DNA of 20,416 nt from Thalassarchaeum sp002495735 (GCA_937911265.1 CALDRG010000044.1:1-20416); one strand, 5' to 3'. Shown: positions 7,011-14,254, counted from the stretch's first letter. Numbers and translations: made by a program. Notes: generated by a model not told the origin, from the letters alone.

Positions 7011-7687
7011 CGGTGTTTGAGAGGATGAGGGGAACTTGGACCAAGGCAATCGGGCCACTGGTCCTGAAAATGGGGAATCTTGACCCTAGTGTCTTGACTT
7101 GGACCAGTCTAATCCTCGCCCTCGGCGCCTTCTGGCTGATTTCGGGTGCTGCCCTCGACAATAATGGTGCGATCATGATCGGAGTCTCCGTTCTGCTGAT
7201 ACTGCTGGCCGGCGTGCTTGACGCGCTCGATGGTGCTCTGGCCCGTCATCAGGGAGTGGCAGGACCGTACGGAGACTTCCTCGACCACACCATCGACAGG
7301 GTTGTTGACGTGGGCCTACTCATTGCGATAGGGATGAACGCGACCTTCATCAGCAATCCGAGTTCGGGGGCTGTGGCGGCGGTGCTGACCTTGTTCGGCT
7401 CCTACATGGGGACTCAAGCCCAGTCGGTAGGACTCACCAGAATCTACGGTGGCTTCGGCCGCGCCGACCGCATGGTACTGACAGTGGCCTGCTTGGTCGC
7501 AGCTTCTTGGCAGGCTTACTCTGGAGGATTCGGTATTGATCTCTCTGACGTAGGCTATGCCAACTGGGTCCTGCTGGGCAATAGCAACCTCAACGGCATG
7601 ACGGCCACTCTTGCCATCTCCGCTTGGGGAGGAGTATACACATTCCTCTCTCGCTTCGTCAGTACACGGAATCAGCTGCTGGGATAG
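7007..7687 (+). CDS. CDP-alcohol phosphotransferase (archaeal phospholipid head-group synthase)
   Basis: The motif DG-x2-AR-x8-G-x3-D-x3-D is complete (DGALARHQGVAGPYG, then DFLDHTID), the canonical form with four catalytic and metal-binding aspartates. The 226 residues include about six membrane helices. The N-terminus (ERMRGTWTKAIGPLVLKMG) resembles archaetidylinositol-phosphate synthase and related enzymes that transfer a polar head group onto CDP-archaeol. The head group cannot be read from sequence alone. The gene starts with GTG overlapping the AK6 stop; in-frame GTG 7013 and ATG 7025 are alternatives. It is clearly a different subfamily from the Pcs-like enzyme at 4472-5233. Confidence 0.83.
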   Translation: MTVFERMRGTWTKAIGPLVLKMGNLDPSVLTWTSLILALGAFWLISGAALDNNGAIMIGVSVLLILLAGVLDALDGALARHQGVAGPYGDFLDHTIDRVVDVGLLIAIGMNATFISNPSSGAVAAVLTLFGSYMGTQAQSVGLTRIYGGFGRADRMVLTVACLVAASWQAYSGGFGIDLSDVGYANWVLLGNSNLNGMTATLAISAWGGVYTFLSRFVSTRNQLLG

Positions 7688-7721
7688 TGGCCTTGTAGCA
7701 GCCCCGATGAAACACGCCTTG

Positions 7722-7736
7722 CCCGCCGAAGGCGGG
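7722..7736 (+). terminator. GC-rich hairpin between the phosphotransferase and ftsZ
   Basis: CCCGCC-GAA-GGCGGG is a perfect six-pair stem with a three-base loop, followed by more G and no T-tract. It sits 35 bases after the phosphotransferase stop and 39 bases before the ftsZ GTG. It could attenuate readthrough or be a leader structure of ftsZ. Confidence 0.4.
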
Positions 7737-7774
7737 GGGTAACGGTTATCCTCTCTACGACTCGCCTCGACCTC

Positions 7775-8893
7775 GTGGACTTCATCGTCGAGAGGGCTCT
7801 GGCTGACAGAGGTGACAATGCCGCACCTCACGACCTGAGCGACAGGAAGAACGATGCGGAACTAAAGAGTCTGCTCAAATCACTACAGCCCAAGATACGT
7901 GTGTTCGGCTGTGGAGGGTGCGGTTCCAACACCGTGGCGAGGCTAGAGCTTGAAGGTGTGTTTGACGGGACATATGTCAGGGGACTGGCGGTGAACACCG
8001 ACGCCCAACACCTGTTGAGGGTTAATGTCCGGGACAAGGTGCTGATTGGGCGCTCTGCCAGAGGCAGAGGCGCCGGCGGTGATCCGGAAAAGGGCGAGCA
8101 GGCCGCATACGAGTCTGAGCGCGCGCTCAAGACGGAAATCGAAGACTGCGATCTGGCATTCATCACAGCGGGACTAGGAGGTGGCACTGGGACAGGGAGT
8201 GCGCATGTAGTTGCTCGGCTGGCCAAATCGGCCGGAGCTCTGACCATCGCTGTGGTAAGTTACCCCTTCATGTCGGAGGGGGCACTACGGAAGCAGAATG
8301 CAGAATGGGGCTTGGAAAGACTGCGAGAGGTGTGCGACACAGTGGTCGTACTACCCAACGAGCGTCTTCTCAAGATCGAGGGGGTTCGTGACCTCCCGCT
8401 CGACGCTGCATTCCGCGTCGCGGACGAATTATTGATGAGGAGTATTTCAGGAGTTTCCGAAATGCTTTCGAAGGAGGGTGTCGTCAACCTCGACTTCCAG
8501 GACCTGCGCTCCGTGATGGAAAACGGTGGAGGAGTGGCGGTCATCGGACTCGGTGAGGCTCACGGCGAGGGCAGGGCTGAGAGGGCCACCGAGGAGGCTC
8601 TGGAATCACCTCTGCTCGACATAGACATTTCAGATGCCCGCGGGGCGCTGATAAATGTGGTCGGCGGACCTACTCTGTCACTTGGGGATGCCGAGCAGTG
8701 CGCCAAACTGATTCGCGAAAAGGTGAATCCCTATGCTCGAATCATCTGGGGCGCTACTACTGATGACACCATGGGAGACAATATCAGGGTCCTGCTCGTG
8801 TTGACTGGCGTGAAGAGCGAGCAGATAGATGGAGCTTCGCGACACACTCAGATACGCAACCTCAGGGACCGTACCGTCGAGTTCGTGAATTGA
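7775..8893 (+). CDS. ftsZ: Cell-division GTPase FtsZ (FtsZ1 type)
   Basis: The 372-residue protein has every FtsZ landmark: the glycine-rich GCGGCGSNTV (46-54 region), NTDAQHL, the tubulin signature GGGTGTGS (135-142), and the synergy loop NLDFQD (238-243), whose aspartates trigger GTP hydrolysis. The N-terminus MDFIVERAL, starting at GTG, aligns with archaeal FtsZ1, and FtsZ1 is typically next to secE and spt5, as here. It polymerises into the division ring at midcell. The C-terminus is short, with no long linker. Small departures from consensus are Cys in the G1 loop (GGCGSN rather than GGAG/GGGG) and His after SA in the tubulin motif (usually Pro). Confidence 0.95.
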   Translation: MDFIVERALADRGDNAAPHDLSDRKNDAELKSLLKSLQPKIRVFGCGGCGSNTVARLELEGVFDGTYVRGLAVNTDAQHLLRVNVRDKVLIGRSARGRGAGGDPEKGEQAAYESERALKTEIEDCDLAFITAGLGGGTGTGSAHVVARLAKSAGALTIAVVSYPFMSEGALRKQNAEWGLERLREVCDTVVVLPNERLLKIEGVRDLPLDAAFRVADELLMRSISGVSEMLSKEGVVNLDFQDLRSVMENGGGVAVIGLGEAHGEGRAERATEEALESPLLDIDISDARGALINVVGGPTLSLGDAEQCAKLIREKVNPYARIIWGATTDDTMGDNIRVLLVLTGVKSEQIDGASRHTQIRNLRDRTVEFVN

Positions 8894-8930
8894 TTTTCAC
8901 TCTGATTTTATTTCGAGCCCCTTAGGGCTC
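8894..8930 (+). terminator. T-rich stretch and hairpin after ftsZ
   Basis: Directly after the ftsZ stop are several T runs (TTTT, TTTTATTT), consistent with archaeal T-tract termination. They are followed by a perfect stem GAGCCC-CTTA-GGGCTC at 8915-8930. Together these may end or weaken transcription before secE, which has its own possible TATA element just downstream. Confidence 0.4.
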
Positions 8931-8939
8931 GCCCGGCGT

Positions 8940-8948
8940 GCTTAAATG
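8940..8948 (+). promoter_or_regulatory. Possible TATA element for secE-spt5-ribosomal operon
   Basis: GCTTAAATG lies about 38-46 bases before the secE ATG at 8986, after a GC-rich CCCGGCG that could serve as a BRE. A transcript starting near 8970 would have a leader of roughly 16 bases. A similar GCTTAAGG occurs on the minus strand before the small membrane gene at 18307, which is why this was noted. Confidence 0.3.
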
Positions 8949-8985
8949 GAGTCTGTCGGTCGCCGGGTCGCTTCAAGGATTAGTG

Positions 8986-9249
8986 ATGGCTATCGAGAGT
9001 TCCAATGTAGGTCCCATCGAGGAGACTGTTCAGAGTTGGCAGGACGAGATTGAAGGGCGTGTTCGCAGCCTTCAGACCGGCCCCTACGCTCGCATCCTCA
9101 AGATGGCAAGGAAGCCGTCCAAGCAGGAGTTTCGCCAGACCATAATCGTCTGCGGCATCGGGATGTTTATCCTCGGCGCGATCGGATTCGTGATGCTGTG
9201 GCTGATGGATAGTGCCTTCCCGTCCTTCTTCAATTGGCTAACCGAGTGA
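8986..9249 (+). CDS. secE: Preprotein translocase subunit SecE/Sec61-gamma
   Basis: Starting at ATG 8986 rather than the upstream in-frame GTG gives an 87-residue protein that begins MAIESSN. The amphipathic region contains the SecE signature YARILKMARKPSKQEF (residues 34-49). A single membrane helix follows (about 53-74), then a short external tail. This is the standard form of archaeal Sec61-gamma, which clamps the SecY channel. The gene lies between ftsZ and spt5 as in other euryarchaea. Its stop TGA overlaps the GAGGT ribosome binding site of spt5. Confidence 0.92.
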   Translation: MAIESSNVGPIEETVQSWQDEIEGRVRSLQTGPYARILKMARKPSKQEFRQTIIVCGIGMFILGAIGFVMLWLMDSAFPSFFNWLTE

Positions 9250-9259
9250 GGTAAAAAAA

Positions 9260-10126
9260 ATGTCAGATACGTTCACAGTTTACATCCGAAACGGAGAGAG
9301 AGTGCTGCTCATGCAGCGCGCCGATGGAGTCGCAGACTTCCCTGGTGCCTGGGACGGTATCTACGGCATCGGTGACCCCGAGAACCTAGATACAGTGGTG
9401 GCTAGGATAACTGAGGTCACCGGTATCGAGGCTGACAACCTGCAATACGTGCGCTCGGGAGGCGCCCGCGGCTTAGCCTACGAGAACCGCCTCAACGAAG
9501 TCACACCACTTCTCTTCATCAGCTCGGTCGAGGAGGTCGATGCTCGTGGCCTGTACAAGGGCTACGAGTGGATTGACCCGGGGACCATTCAGGAGAGGGA
9601 GTACTCCACCCCACAACTGCGCGACATGTACGGTGACGTCGCTTCCTATCTCTACATCCTCAAGACCTCCATTGGTCAAGAGCAGAATGTGGCTAATGAG
9701 GTCCGAGCCCGACTCTCCGGTACTGGTTCGCTCGAGGATATTCAAGACGAAATCTTTGGCGTCCTCAGTCCTCACTTCATGCGTGGCTACATCTTCGTCG
9801 AAGCCTCGGCCCTACATCACGTCGAGAAGCTCATCGGACGAGTCGGTGTCTCCACAACGCCGATGAAGAACTGTCGCAAGGTACTCGGCGGCGAGTCGCC
9901 GTTGGGCGATGTGCTTCCCTATCTTGAGCCCAAGGCGGCGACTGCCGGCATCGAAGAGGGTAGCATCGTGGAGATTCACGGCGGCGCCTTCCGAGGTCAA
10001 GCGGCCCGTGTGACCCGTGTAACAGAGTCGAAAGAAGAGGTCACCGTCGAGCTCTTTGAGGCAGCAGTGCCGGTGGCCCTCACAGTGCGCGCCGACCAAG
10101 TTAGAGTCACCCAGCGCGTTGAGTAG
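9260..10126 (+). CDS. spt5: Transcription elongation factor Spt5/NusG with an N-terminal pseudo-Nudix domain
   Basis: Residues 129-215 are a NusG N-terminal (NGN) domain (YLYILKTSIGQEQNVANEV; GVLSPHFMRGYIFVEA), and 230-285 a KOW domain (GSIVEIHGGAFRGQAARVTRV). Archaeal Spt5 is normally about 150 residues; this protein is 288. The extra residues 1-125 have the layout of a Nudix fold (GERVLLMQRADG; PGAWDGIYG; a helix ending TEVTGI; late YEWIDPG). The Nudix box is degenerate: where REUxEExGU is expected, residues 48-56 read ARITEVTGI, leaving one of the key glutamates. The start is firm: ATG follows GAGGT at 9248-9252 by seven bases. Spt5 binds the RNA polymerase clamp with Spt4. The added domain is probably a binding module, not a hydrolase (inference). 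Confidence 0.9.
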   Translation: MSDTFTVYIRNGERVLLMQRADGVADFPGAWDGIYGIGDPENLDTVVARITEVTGIEADNLQYVRSGGARGLAYENRLNEVTPLLFISSVEEVDARGLYKGYEWIDPGTIQEREYSTPQLRDMYGDVASYLYILKTSIGQEQNVANEVRARLSGTGSLEDIQDEIFGVLSPHFMRGYIFVEASALHHVEKLIGRVGVSTTPMKNCRKVLGGESPLGDVLPYLEPKAATAGIEEGSIVEIHGGAFRGQAARVTRVTESKEEVTVELFEAAVPVALTVRADQVRVTQRVE

Positions 10127-10197
10127 TGCTGGAGGCTCGCCCTACGGGCATTGCATCACTCTCAAATAGGGAAAGCAGGACGGCGGGGCGCACTAAC

Positions 10198-10203
10198 AGG
10201 AGG
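10198..10203 (+). promoter_or_regulatory. Ribosome binding site fixing the L11 start
   Basis: AGGAGG lies nine bases before ATG 10213. Together with the short gap after spt5 (86 bases, no in-frame coding extension upstream) it argues that the truncated L11 start is real and not the result of a missed upstream start. Confidence 0.6.
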
Positions 10204-10212
10204 CTATAACGG

Positions 10213-10491
10213 ATGTCTGCACGTAATGAAACGCCACACAAGGTGATTCAGATGCTCGGACAGAAGACGTGTAATGGCTCCTGGGAGGAGTCTTCTGAGA
10301 ACCTGACTATGGATCAGGTCAAGAAGCTGGCAGAGGACCAGAAAGACCGGCTCACGGGCGCCAATCTGTACGCCCGAAGCCGTGAGATTATGGGCACTTG
10401 TGTCTCTATGAGAGTGAATGTCGAGGGCATGGCACCGAAGGATGCTTTGCAAGCGATGAGTGAGGGTAGGTTTAGCGAACATTTCAGTTGA
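10213..10491 (+). CDS. rpl11: Ribosomal protein L11 (uL11) lacking the N-terminal domain
   Basis: The gene sits in the L11 position of the archaeal spt5-L11-L1-L10-L12 cluster. Its last 60 residues match the archaeal L11 C-terminal domain (LTMDQVKKLAEDQK; REIMGTCVSMRVNVEG; SEGRFSEHF). Archaeal L11 is about 160 residues, whereas this protein is 92 and begins around where the inter-domain hinge (the PPT-x-A region) would lie. The N-terminal domain with its GPALGP-type signature is absent, and I do not see it in other frames upstream. In other organisms the C-terminal domain binds the GTPase-centre rRNA and the N-terminal domain contacts elongation factors, release factors and thiostrepton. This form would keep rRNA binding only, unless a second L11 exists elsewhere. 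Confidence 0.85.
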   Translation: MSARNETPHKVIQMLGQKTCNGSWEESSENLTMDQVKKLAEDQKDRLTGANLYARSREIMGTCVSMRVNVEGMAPKDALQAMSEGRFSEHFS

Positions 10492-10543
10492 GAATCACGA
10501 ATTGCGGGAGAGGGTGACCTCGTTGACCGCGGAGGTGGAAAAA

Positions 10544-11188
10544 ATGCAGGAAAACATTCAGAGCGCGATTCAACAGGCTCTCGATGAGTCGCCAGAGCGC
10601 AAGTTCGTCGAGTCAGTCGAGATGGCTTTCACCCTCAGGGATGTTGATCTGAAGAATCCGACGAACAGGATCCAGGAAGAGGTTCGCCTGCCCACCGGAA
10701 GGGGCAAACCGATACGCATCACGATGTTTGCTGGCGGCGAGATGGCCACCAAGGCCAAGGCCGCCGGAATTGATGTCATAGATCCATCCACCATTGAGGA
10801 TCTGGGCGGCAACCGGCAACAAGCCCGCAAGATGGCCAACAAGAGTGACTTCTTCCTGTCCGAGATACCCCACATGGGGACCGTTGGAAGATTCCTCGGT
10901 GTCGTACTAGGACCGCGTGGCAAGATGCCTCGCCCGGTCCCTCCCAATCTAGACCCTGGAACGATTGCCGCCGGACTCAAGGATACCGCGATTGTCAGGT
11001 CACGAGACCATATCACCTTCCACACCGCAATGGGCTCGCGTGAGCAGGGGGTCGACGACCTCACCACTAATGCAATGGCAATCTGGAACCGGGTCATCGG
11101 CAAACTGGAGAGAGGAGCTGGGAACATCCGCTCGTGCTACATCAAAACCTCGATGGGGCCCTCTATCAAGGTGAAGGTGATTGAATGA
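10544..11188 (+). CDS. rpl1: Ribosomal protein L1 (uL1)
   Basis: The start ATG 10544 has a strong GGAGGTG six bases upstream; an earlier in-frame start would overlap L11 and add a non-conserved leader. The 214 residues match archaeal L1: FTLRDVDLKNPTNRIQEEVRLP at the N-terminus, DFFLSEIPHMGTVGRFLGVVLGPRGKMP in the middle, and SCYIKTSMGPSIKVKV at the end. It forms the L1 stalk of the large subunit, next to the E-site tRNA, and in other archaea it represses its own operon by binding mRNA. The stop overlaps the L10 start as ATGA. Confidence 0.95.
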   Translation: MQENIQSAIQQALDESPERKFVESVEMAFTLRDVDLKNPTNRIQEEVRLPTGRGKPIRITMFAGGEMATKAKAAGIDVIDPSTIEDLGGNRQQARKMANKSDFFLSEIPHMGTVGRFLGVVLGPRGKMPRPVPPNLDPGTIAAGLKDTAIVRSRDHITFHTAMGSREQGVDDLTTNAMAIWNRVIGKLERGAGNIRSCYIKTSMGPSIKVKVIE

Positions 11189-12207
11189 TGGCCAAGGTAG
11201 CACCCTGGAAGAAGGACCGGGTGTCCGAACTCGCAGAGATACTCTCCAACGATGGCATCGTCGGGATTGTGGATATCGGAGGAGTGCCTGCCGGGAATAT
11301 GCTGGGCATGCGCAACTCGCTGCGCGATAAGATGACGATGACAATGGCAAAGAAGACGCTGATTAGGATCGCTTGGGAACAGGCCGGCCTGTCTGGAGAT
11401 AGTCTCGGCGAGCTGCTCGATGGGGCTGTCCAGCCCTGCATAGTACATTCCGAGAGCCTGAACTCCTTCGAGCTGTTTGCTAAACTCGAGGAAACCCGTC
11501 AGGGCCGCGCGGCTAAGGAGGGTGAAAAGGCTCCCTCAGATATTGTGGTCGAGAAGGGTCCAACCGAGTTCGGACCGGGACCTATTGTGGGCGAGTTCAA
11601 CGCAGTAGGCATACCAGCCAAGATAGACAGGGGCAAGGTCGCCATCCAGAAGACTGTTACCGTAGTCAACGAGGGTGAAACCATCTCCGGTGACCTTGGG
11701 ATTATGCTGGCCAAGCTAGGAATAACTCCGATAGAGATCGGGCTAATCCTGACTGGAGCCGTAGAGGATGGAGTCGTGTTCCCTGCCTCATCCCTGAATC
11801 TCGATTTGGACGGTTTCAAGAGCGATGTTATCTCAGCGACCTCGGGCGCCTTCAACTTGGCATGCAACACACGATGGTTCTCGACGACCACTATGCCCAC
11901 GCTGTTGTCCAAGGCCAGCAGCGAGGCGATGTCCGTCGCCATAGAAGCAGGGGTCGTCAACGACGAGACTGCTTTACTGTTTATCTCACGCGCGAACGCG
12001 CACGCTATGGCCCTTGCAGGTCAGTTAGATTCCTCAGCGCTCGATGAGGCGCTCGCTCAGGCACTCGGTGCCGCAGCGAGTACGAGCGCTGCTGCCGCAC
12101 CCTCCGATGCGGCTGACTCAGAAGCAGGTGCCGAGGCACCGGTCGAGGAGGAAGATGGGGAAGAGGAGGAAGTCGAGTTCGATGGACTGGGCGACCTCTT
12201 CGGTTGA
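11185..12207 (+). CDS. rpl10: Ribosomal protein L10/P0 (uL10)
   Basis: The 340-residue length and full archaeal/eukaryotic P0 architecture are present: an rRNA-binding N-terminal domain (APWKKDRVSELAEIL; MRNSLRDKM), the inserted second domain (GPTEFGPGPIVGEFNAVGIPAKID), a helical spine for L12 dimers, and an Ala-rich hinge. It ends in an acidic tail, FDGLGDLFG, which recruits translation factors. The start is ATG 11185, or the adjacent ATG 11188, overlapping the L1 stop. It anchors L12 dimers to form the ribosomal stalk. Its C-terminal peptide is shared with L12 encoded directly downstream. Confidence 0.95.
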   Translation: MMAKVAPWKKDRVSELAEILSNDGIVGIVDIGGVPAGNMLGMRNSLRDKMTMTMAKKTLIRIAWEQAGLSGDSLGELLDGAVQPCIVHSESLNSFELFAKLEETRQGRAAKEGEKAPSDIVVEKGPTEFGPGPIVGEFNAVGIPAKIDRGKVAIQKTVTVVNEGETISGDLGIMLAKLGITPIEIGLILTGAVEDGVVFPASSLNLDLDGFKSDVISATSGAFNLACNTRWFSTTTMPTLLSKASSEAMSVAIEAGVVNDETALLFISRANAHAMALAGQLDSSALDEALAQALGAAASTSAAAAPSDAADSEAGAEAPVEEEDGEEEEVEFDGLGDLFG

Positions 12208-12224
12208 AAAAAAAGGTGAAAAAA

Positions 12225-12539
12225 ATGGAATATGTATATGCTGCAATGCTACTGCACTCTGCTGAGAAGAACATTGATGAAGACGCTGTAAGCGCGGTTT
12301 TGACCGCTGCTGGAGTGGATGCTGACGAAGGCCGTGTGAAGGCTCTAGTCGCATCCTTGGGCTCCGTCGATATTGGTGAGGCCATGGCTACCGCCGTGGC
12401 AGCTCCGGTTGCTTCGGCCGCACCTGCTGCCTCTGGCGGCGGTGGCGCTGAGGCGGCTCCGGCTGAGGAAGAGGCTGCAGAGGAAGAGCCTGAGGACGAG
12501 GGCGCTGGCTTCGAAGGCCTCGGCTCACTCTTCGGCTGA
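12225..12539 (+). CDS. rpl12: Ribosomal protein L12/P1 (archaeal type)
   Basis: ATG 12225 is chosen because it follows GGTGA (12215-12219) by five bases and gives the conserved archaeal N-terminus MEYVYAAMLLHSA; an in-frame TTG at 12204 overlapping the L10 stop would add seven lysine-rich residues. The 104-residue protein has the helical dimerisation domain, an Ala/Gly hinge, an acidic stretch and the terminal FEGLGSLFG. It forms stalk dimers on L10 and stimulates GTPases of translation factors. It is the last gene of the ribosomal cluster; 32 bases separate it from an unrelated reading frame. Confidence 0.95.
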   Translation: MEYVYAAMLLHSAEKNIDEDAVSAVLTAAGVDADEGRVKALVASLGSVDIGEAMATAVAAPVASAAPAASGGGGAEAAPAEEEAAEEEPEDEGAGFEGLGSLFG

Positions 12540-12571
12540 TCCCGCAGGACACAACTTGACGCGAAGCCGCT

Positions 12572-13075
12572 ATGGGCGAGAGCCTAGAGGCCGAGGCGAT
12601 GGCGTCTAGCCGGCTGCTTGAGATTCCGGTCAGCATCGCCCCTACTGATGCCATCCGCGCTCTACGCGAGATTGGAGAGGCGCGCGGATGGGAAATGAGG
12701 CGAATTCAGGAGTCGCGGATGGTCCACAGATGGGCCATCATCGTTCCAATATCAAGGCAGGCGAGGGTAATCGGTCTGGTCGTGGAAGACGGTGAGTCTG
12801 CAGGTTTCTCCATACGCTCATGGTCCTACGTTCCAGGTTCGGCTGGGAGACTGTCCACAGTGTCATTTGAGATCCCTCGTCAGATGGAGGGTGAGATTTG
12901 GACCTCGCTGTTGAAGCAGTGGGCCGGTTCACTCCCTCGCTGCCCTTGGAAGTGGAGTTTTGGCGAGCGCTCCATGATAGGGTACTTCCTCCCAGAATTC
13001 AGGCGCTCAAGGGTGCTGTTCCGAGGCGAGGGAGTCGATACCGATGACTGGAATAGAAGTGATTCAGATGAATGA
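12572..13075 (+). CDS. Uncharacterised cytosolic protein (167 aa)
   Basis: I do not recognise a family. The frame begins at ATG 12572 (or ATG 12599, giving MASSRLLEIP). There is no signal peptide or membrane helix. The sequence alternates short strands and helices (ALREIGEARGWEMRRIQE; RWAIIVPISRQARVIGLVVED) and is rich in Trp and Arg, which suggests a small alpha/beta fold possibly binding nucleic acid or anionic ligands; this is weak inference. It follows rpl12 by 32 bases and could be the distal gene of the ribosomal transcript. The acidic C-terminal tail ends DSDE. Confidence 0.65.
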   Translation: MGESLEAEAMASSRLLEIPVSIAPTDAIRALREIGEARGWEMRRIQESRMVHRWAIIVPISRQARVIGLVVEDGESAGFSIRSWSYVPGSAGRLSTVSFEIPRQMEGEIWTSLLKQWAGSLPRCPWKWSFGERSMIGYFLPEFRRSRVLFRGEGVDTDDWNRSDSDE

Positions 13076-13091
13076 TGGATTTATCATCCAT
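13075..13091 (+). promoter_or_regulatory. Palindromic AT-rich element upstream of the TSP3 lipoprotein
   Basis: ATGGAT-TTATC-ATCCAT is a perfect six-pair inverted repeat. The central TTTATC lies 24-29 bases before the GTG at 13109, where a TATA box for a leaderless message would fall. The palindrome could therefore be a TATA box inside an operator, or chance. Confidence 0.35.
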
Positions 13092-13108
13092 TGTACGTTC
13101 TTCGGGGT

Positions 13109-14224
13109 GTGAATCTCAAAGCCTCGCTGGTGGCCCTGCTACTGCTAGGCGGTTCGCTCTCTGGTTGCATGGGACCTGCCGACAAGGATGTCGATGGCGT
13201 TTCCGACGAGCTGGACCTGTGCTCTTTTACCCCTATCGAAGAAGCGGTGGACGAGAGCGGTTGTTCGGCGAGCCAGAAGGATAGTGACGCGGATGGTGTC
13301 TCGGATGCGAATGATTTGTGTGTGCAGACCTTGATTGGCGAAGATACGGACAAGAACGGATGCAGTGCGACTGAGAGGGACGATGACGGTGACGGCCTCG
13401 TCGATGCTGACGACTCATGTCCCTCCACGCCTGCCAACGAGACCGCAGCCAGCGACGGCTGTGCAGATTCTGAGGTCGACATGTCGATGCGTCCGTGGTG
13501 GTGCCACTCGACGGGCACCGGACACGGCGATGATCAGGACCACGGCGACCACCTTGCTCCCGCCTATCACGAGATGACGAAAGGGATGCTGTCATGGCAG
13601 GACTGTATCGATGTCTCAGAGCAGTTCGAAGCCGCGATTGCGTGGGCGATGCAATGGCCCACACTCGCCGATGCCGAGGCGGACGGATTCCACATGGCGG
13701 TGGACTACGTCAGGGGCATGGGCACGCATCACGTCCGGTTAGGTGACTTCTCGATGGAGAATGACGATTTCGACCCCCTCAACCCCGAGTTCCTAGGCAC
13801 TAGAATGGACGATGATTTCGATTTCGAACGACCGGAGTTCCTGATGTACGCCAGCAGCGCACAGGATGCGGGGCTCGTCGGGTTTGCATGGTACGTGCAG
13901 ACAGACTCAGTAAACCCCCCCTCAGGATTCTCTGGTGATAACGACTGGTGGCATGTCCATGAAACGCTCTGTTTCACTAACTCCAGCTTCCAAGTGGTCG
14001 GCGAGGACATCAACGATGAGGACTGCCATTATCGAGATGGAACCAATGTGTATCTGGATGATTACTGGATGACGCATGCATGGATCATCGAGCCTTGGCT
14101 AACCGAATTCGACGTCTTTACCAACCACCACCCATGTCTGAAGGAAGAGGGAGCGGTCAGCGACCCCGAAGACTCGTGCTGGAATGAGGCGAGGGGTGAA
14201 GGCAGTGGTGAACACAACCATTAG
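13109..14224 (+). CDS. Lipoprotein with thrombospondin type 3 repeats and a His/Trp-rich C-terminal domain
   Basis: GTG 13109 is preferred because it gives a compact signal peptide with lipobox LSGC, the cysteine being residue 20; an in-frame TTG at 13091 would add six residues. Three calcium-binding TSP3-type repeats follow (DKDVDGVSDELDLC, DSDADGVSDANDLC, DDDGDGLVDADDSC), each closed by Cys. After a His/Asp-rich linker comes a domain of about 230 residues with GMGTHHV, a conserved-looking FERPEFLMYASS strand, NDWWHVHETLC and NHHPC. It resembles an unnamed secreted domain seen in diverse bacteria in which histidines cluster around Trp, hinting at metal binding; this is from memory and unproven. 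It would be anchored to the outer face of the cytoplasmic membrane. Confidence 0.8.
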   Translation: MNLKASLVALLLLGGSLSGCMGPADKDVDGVSDELDLCSFTPIEEAVDESGCSASQKDSDADGVSDANDLCVQTLIGEDTDKNGCSATERDDDGDGLVDADDSCPSTPANETAASDGCADSEVDMSMRPWWCHSTGTGHGDDQDHGDHLAPAYHEMTKGMLSWQDCIDVSEQFEAAIAWAMQWPTLADAEADGFHMAVDYVRGMGTHHVRLGDFSMENDDFDPLNPEFLGTRMDDDFDFERPEFLMYASSAQDAGLVGFAWYVQTDSVNPPSGFSGDNDWWHVHETLCFTNSSFQVVGEDINDEDCHYRDGTNVYLDDYWMTHAWIIEPWLTEFDVFTNHHPCLKEEGAVSDPEDSCWNEARGEGSGEHNH

Positions 14225-14254
14225 GCCCTACAATCCTCATCTGAAATTAATGTG

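Noticed and set aside
8938..8985. GTG start extending SecE by 16 residues
   Set aside because: The extension contains the possible TATA element and is unlike the SecE N-terminus; ATG 8986 fits better.
10139..10160. GCCC-TAC-GGGC mini-hairpin after spt5
   Set aside because: Only four pairs, no T-run, and it lies inside a cluster expected to be co-transcribed; too weak to annotate.
10460..10543. Upstream in-frame extension of L1 overlapping the end of L11
   Set aside because: It would add 28 non-conserved residues; ATG 10544 has a strong GGAGGTG at ideal spacing and gives the standard archaeal L1 length.
12204..12224. TTG start for L12 overlapping the L10 stop
   Set aside because: It adds a lysine-rich leader not found in the family; ATG 12225 follows GGTGA and yields the conserved MEYVYAA start.
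13072..13664. Alternative frames on both strands over the TSP3 lipoprotein region
   Set aside because: Arg/His/Ser-rich composition typical of shadow frames of an Asp-rich coding sequence; the lipoprotein has a lipobox and recognisable repeats.
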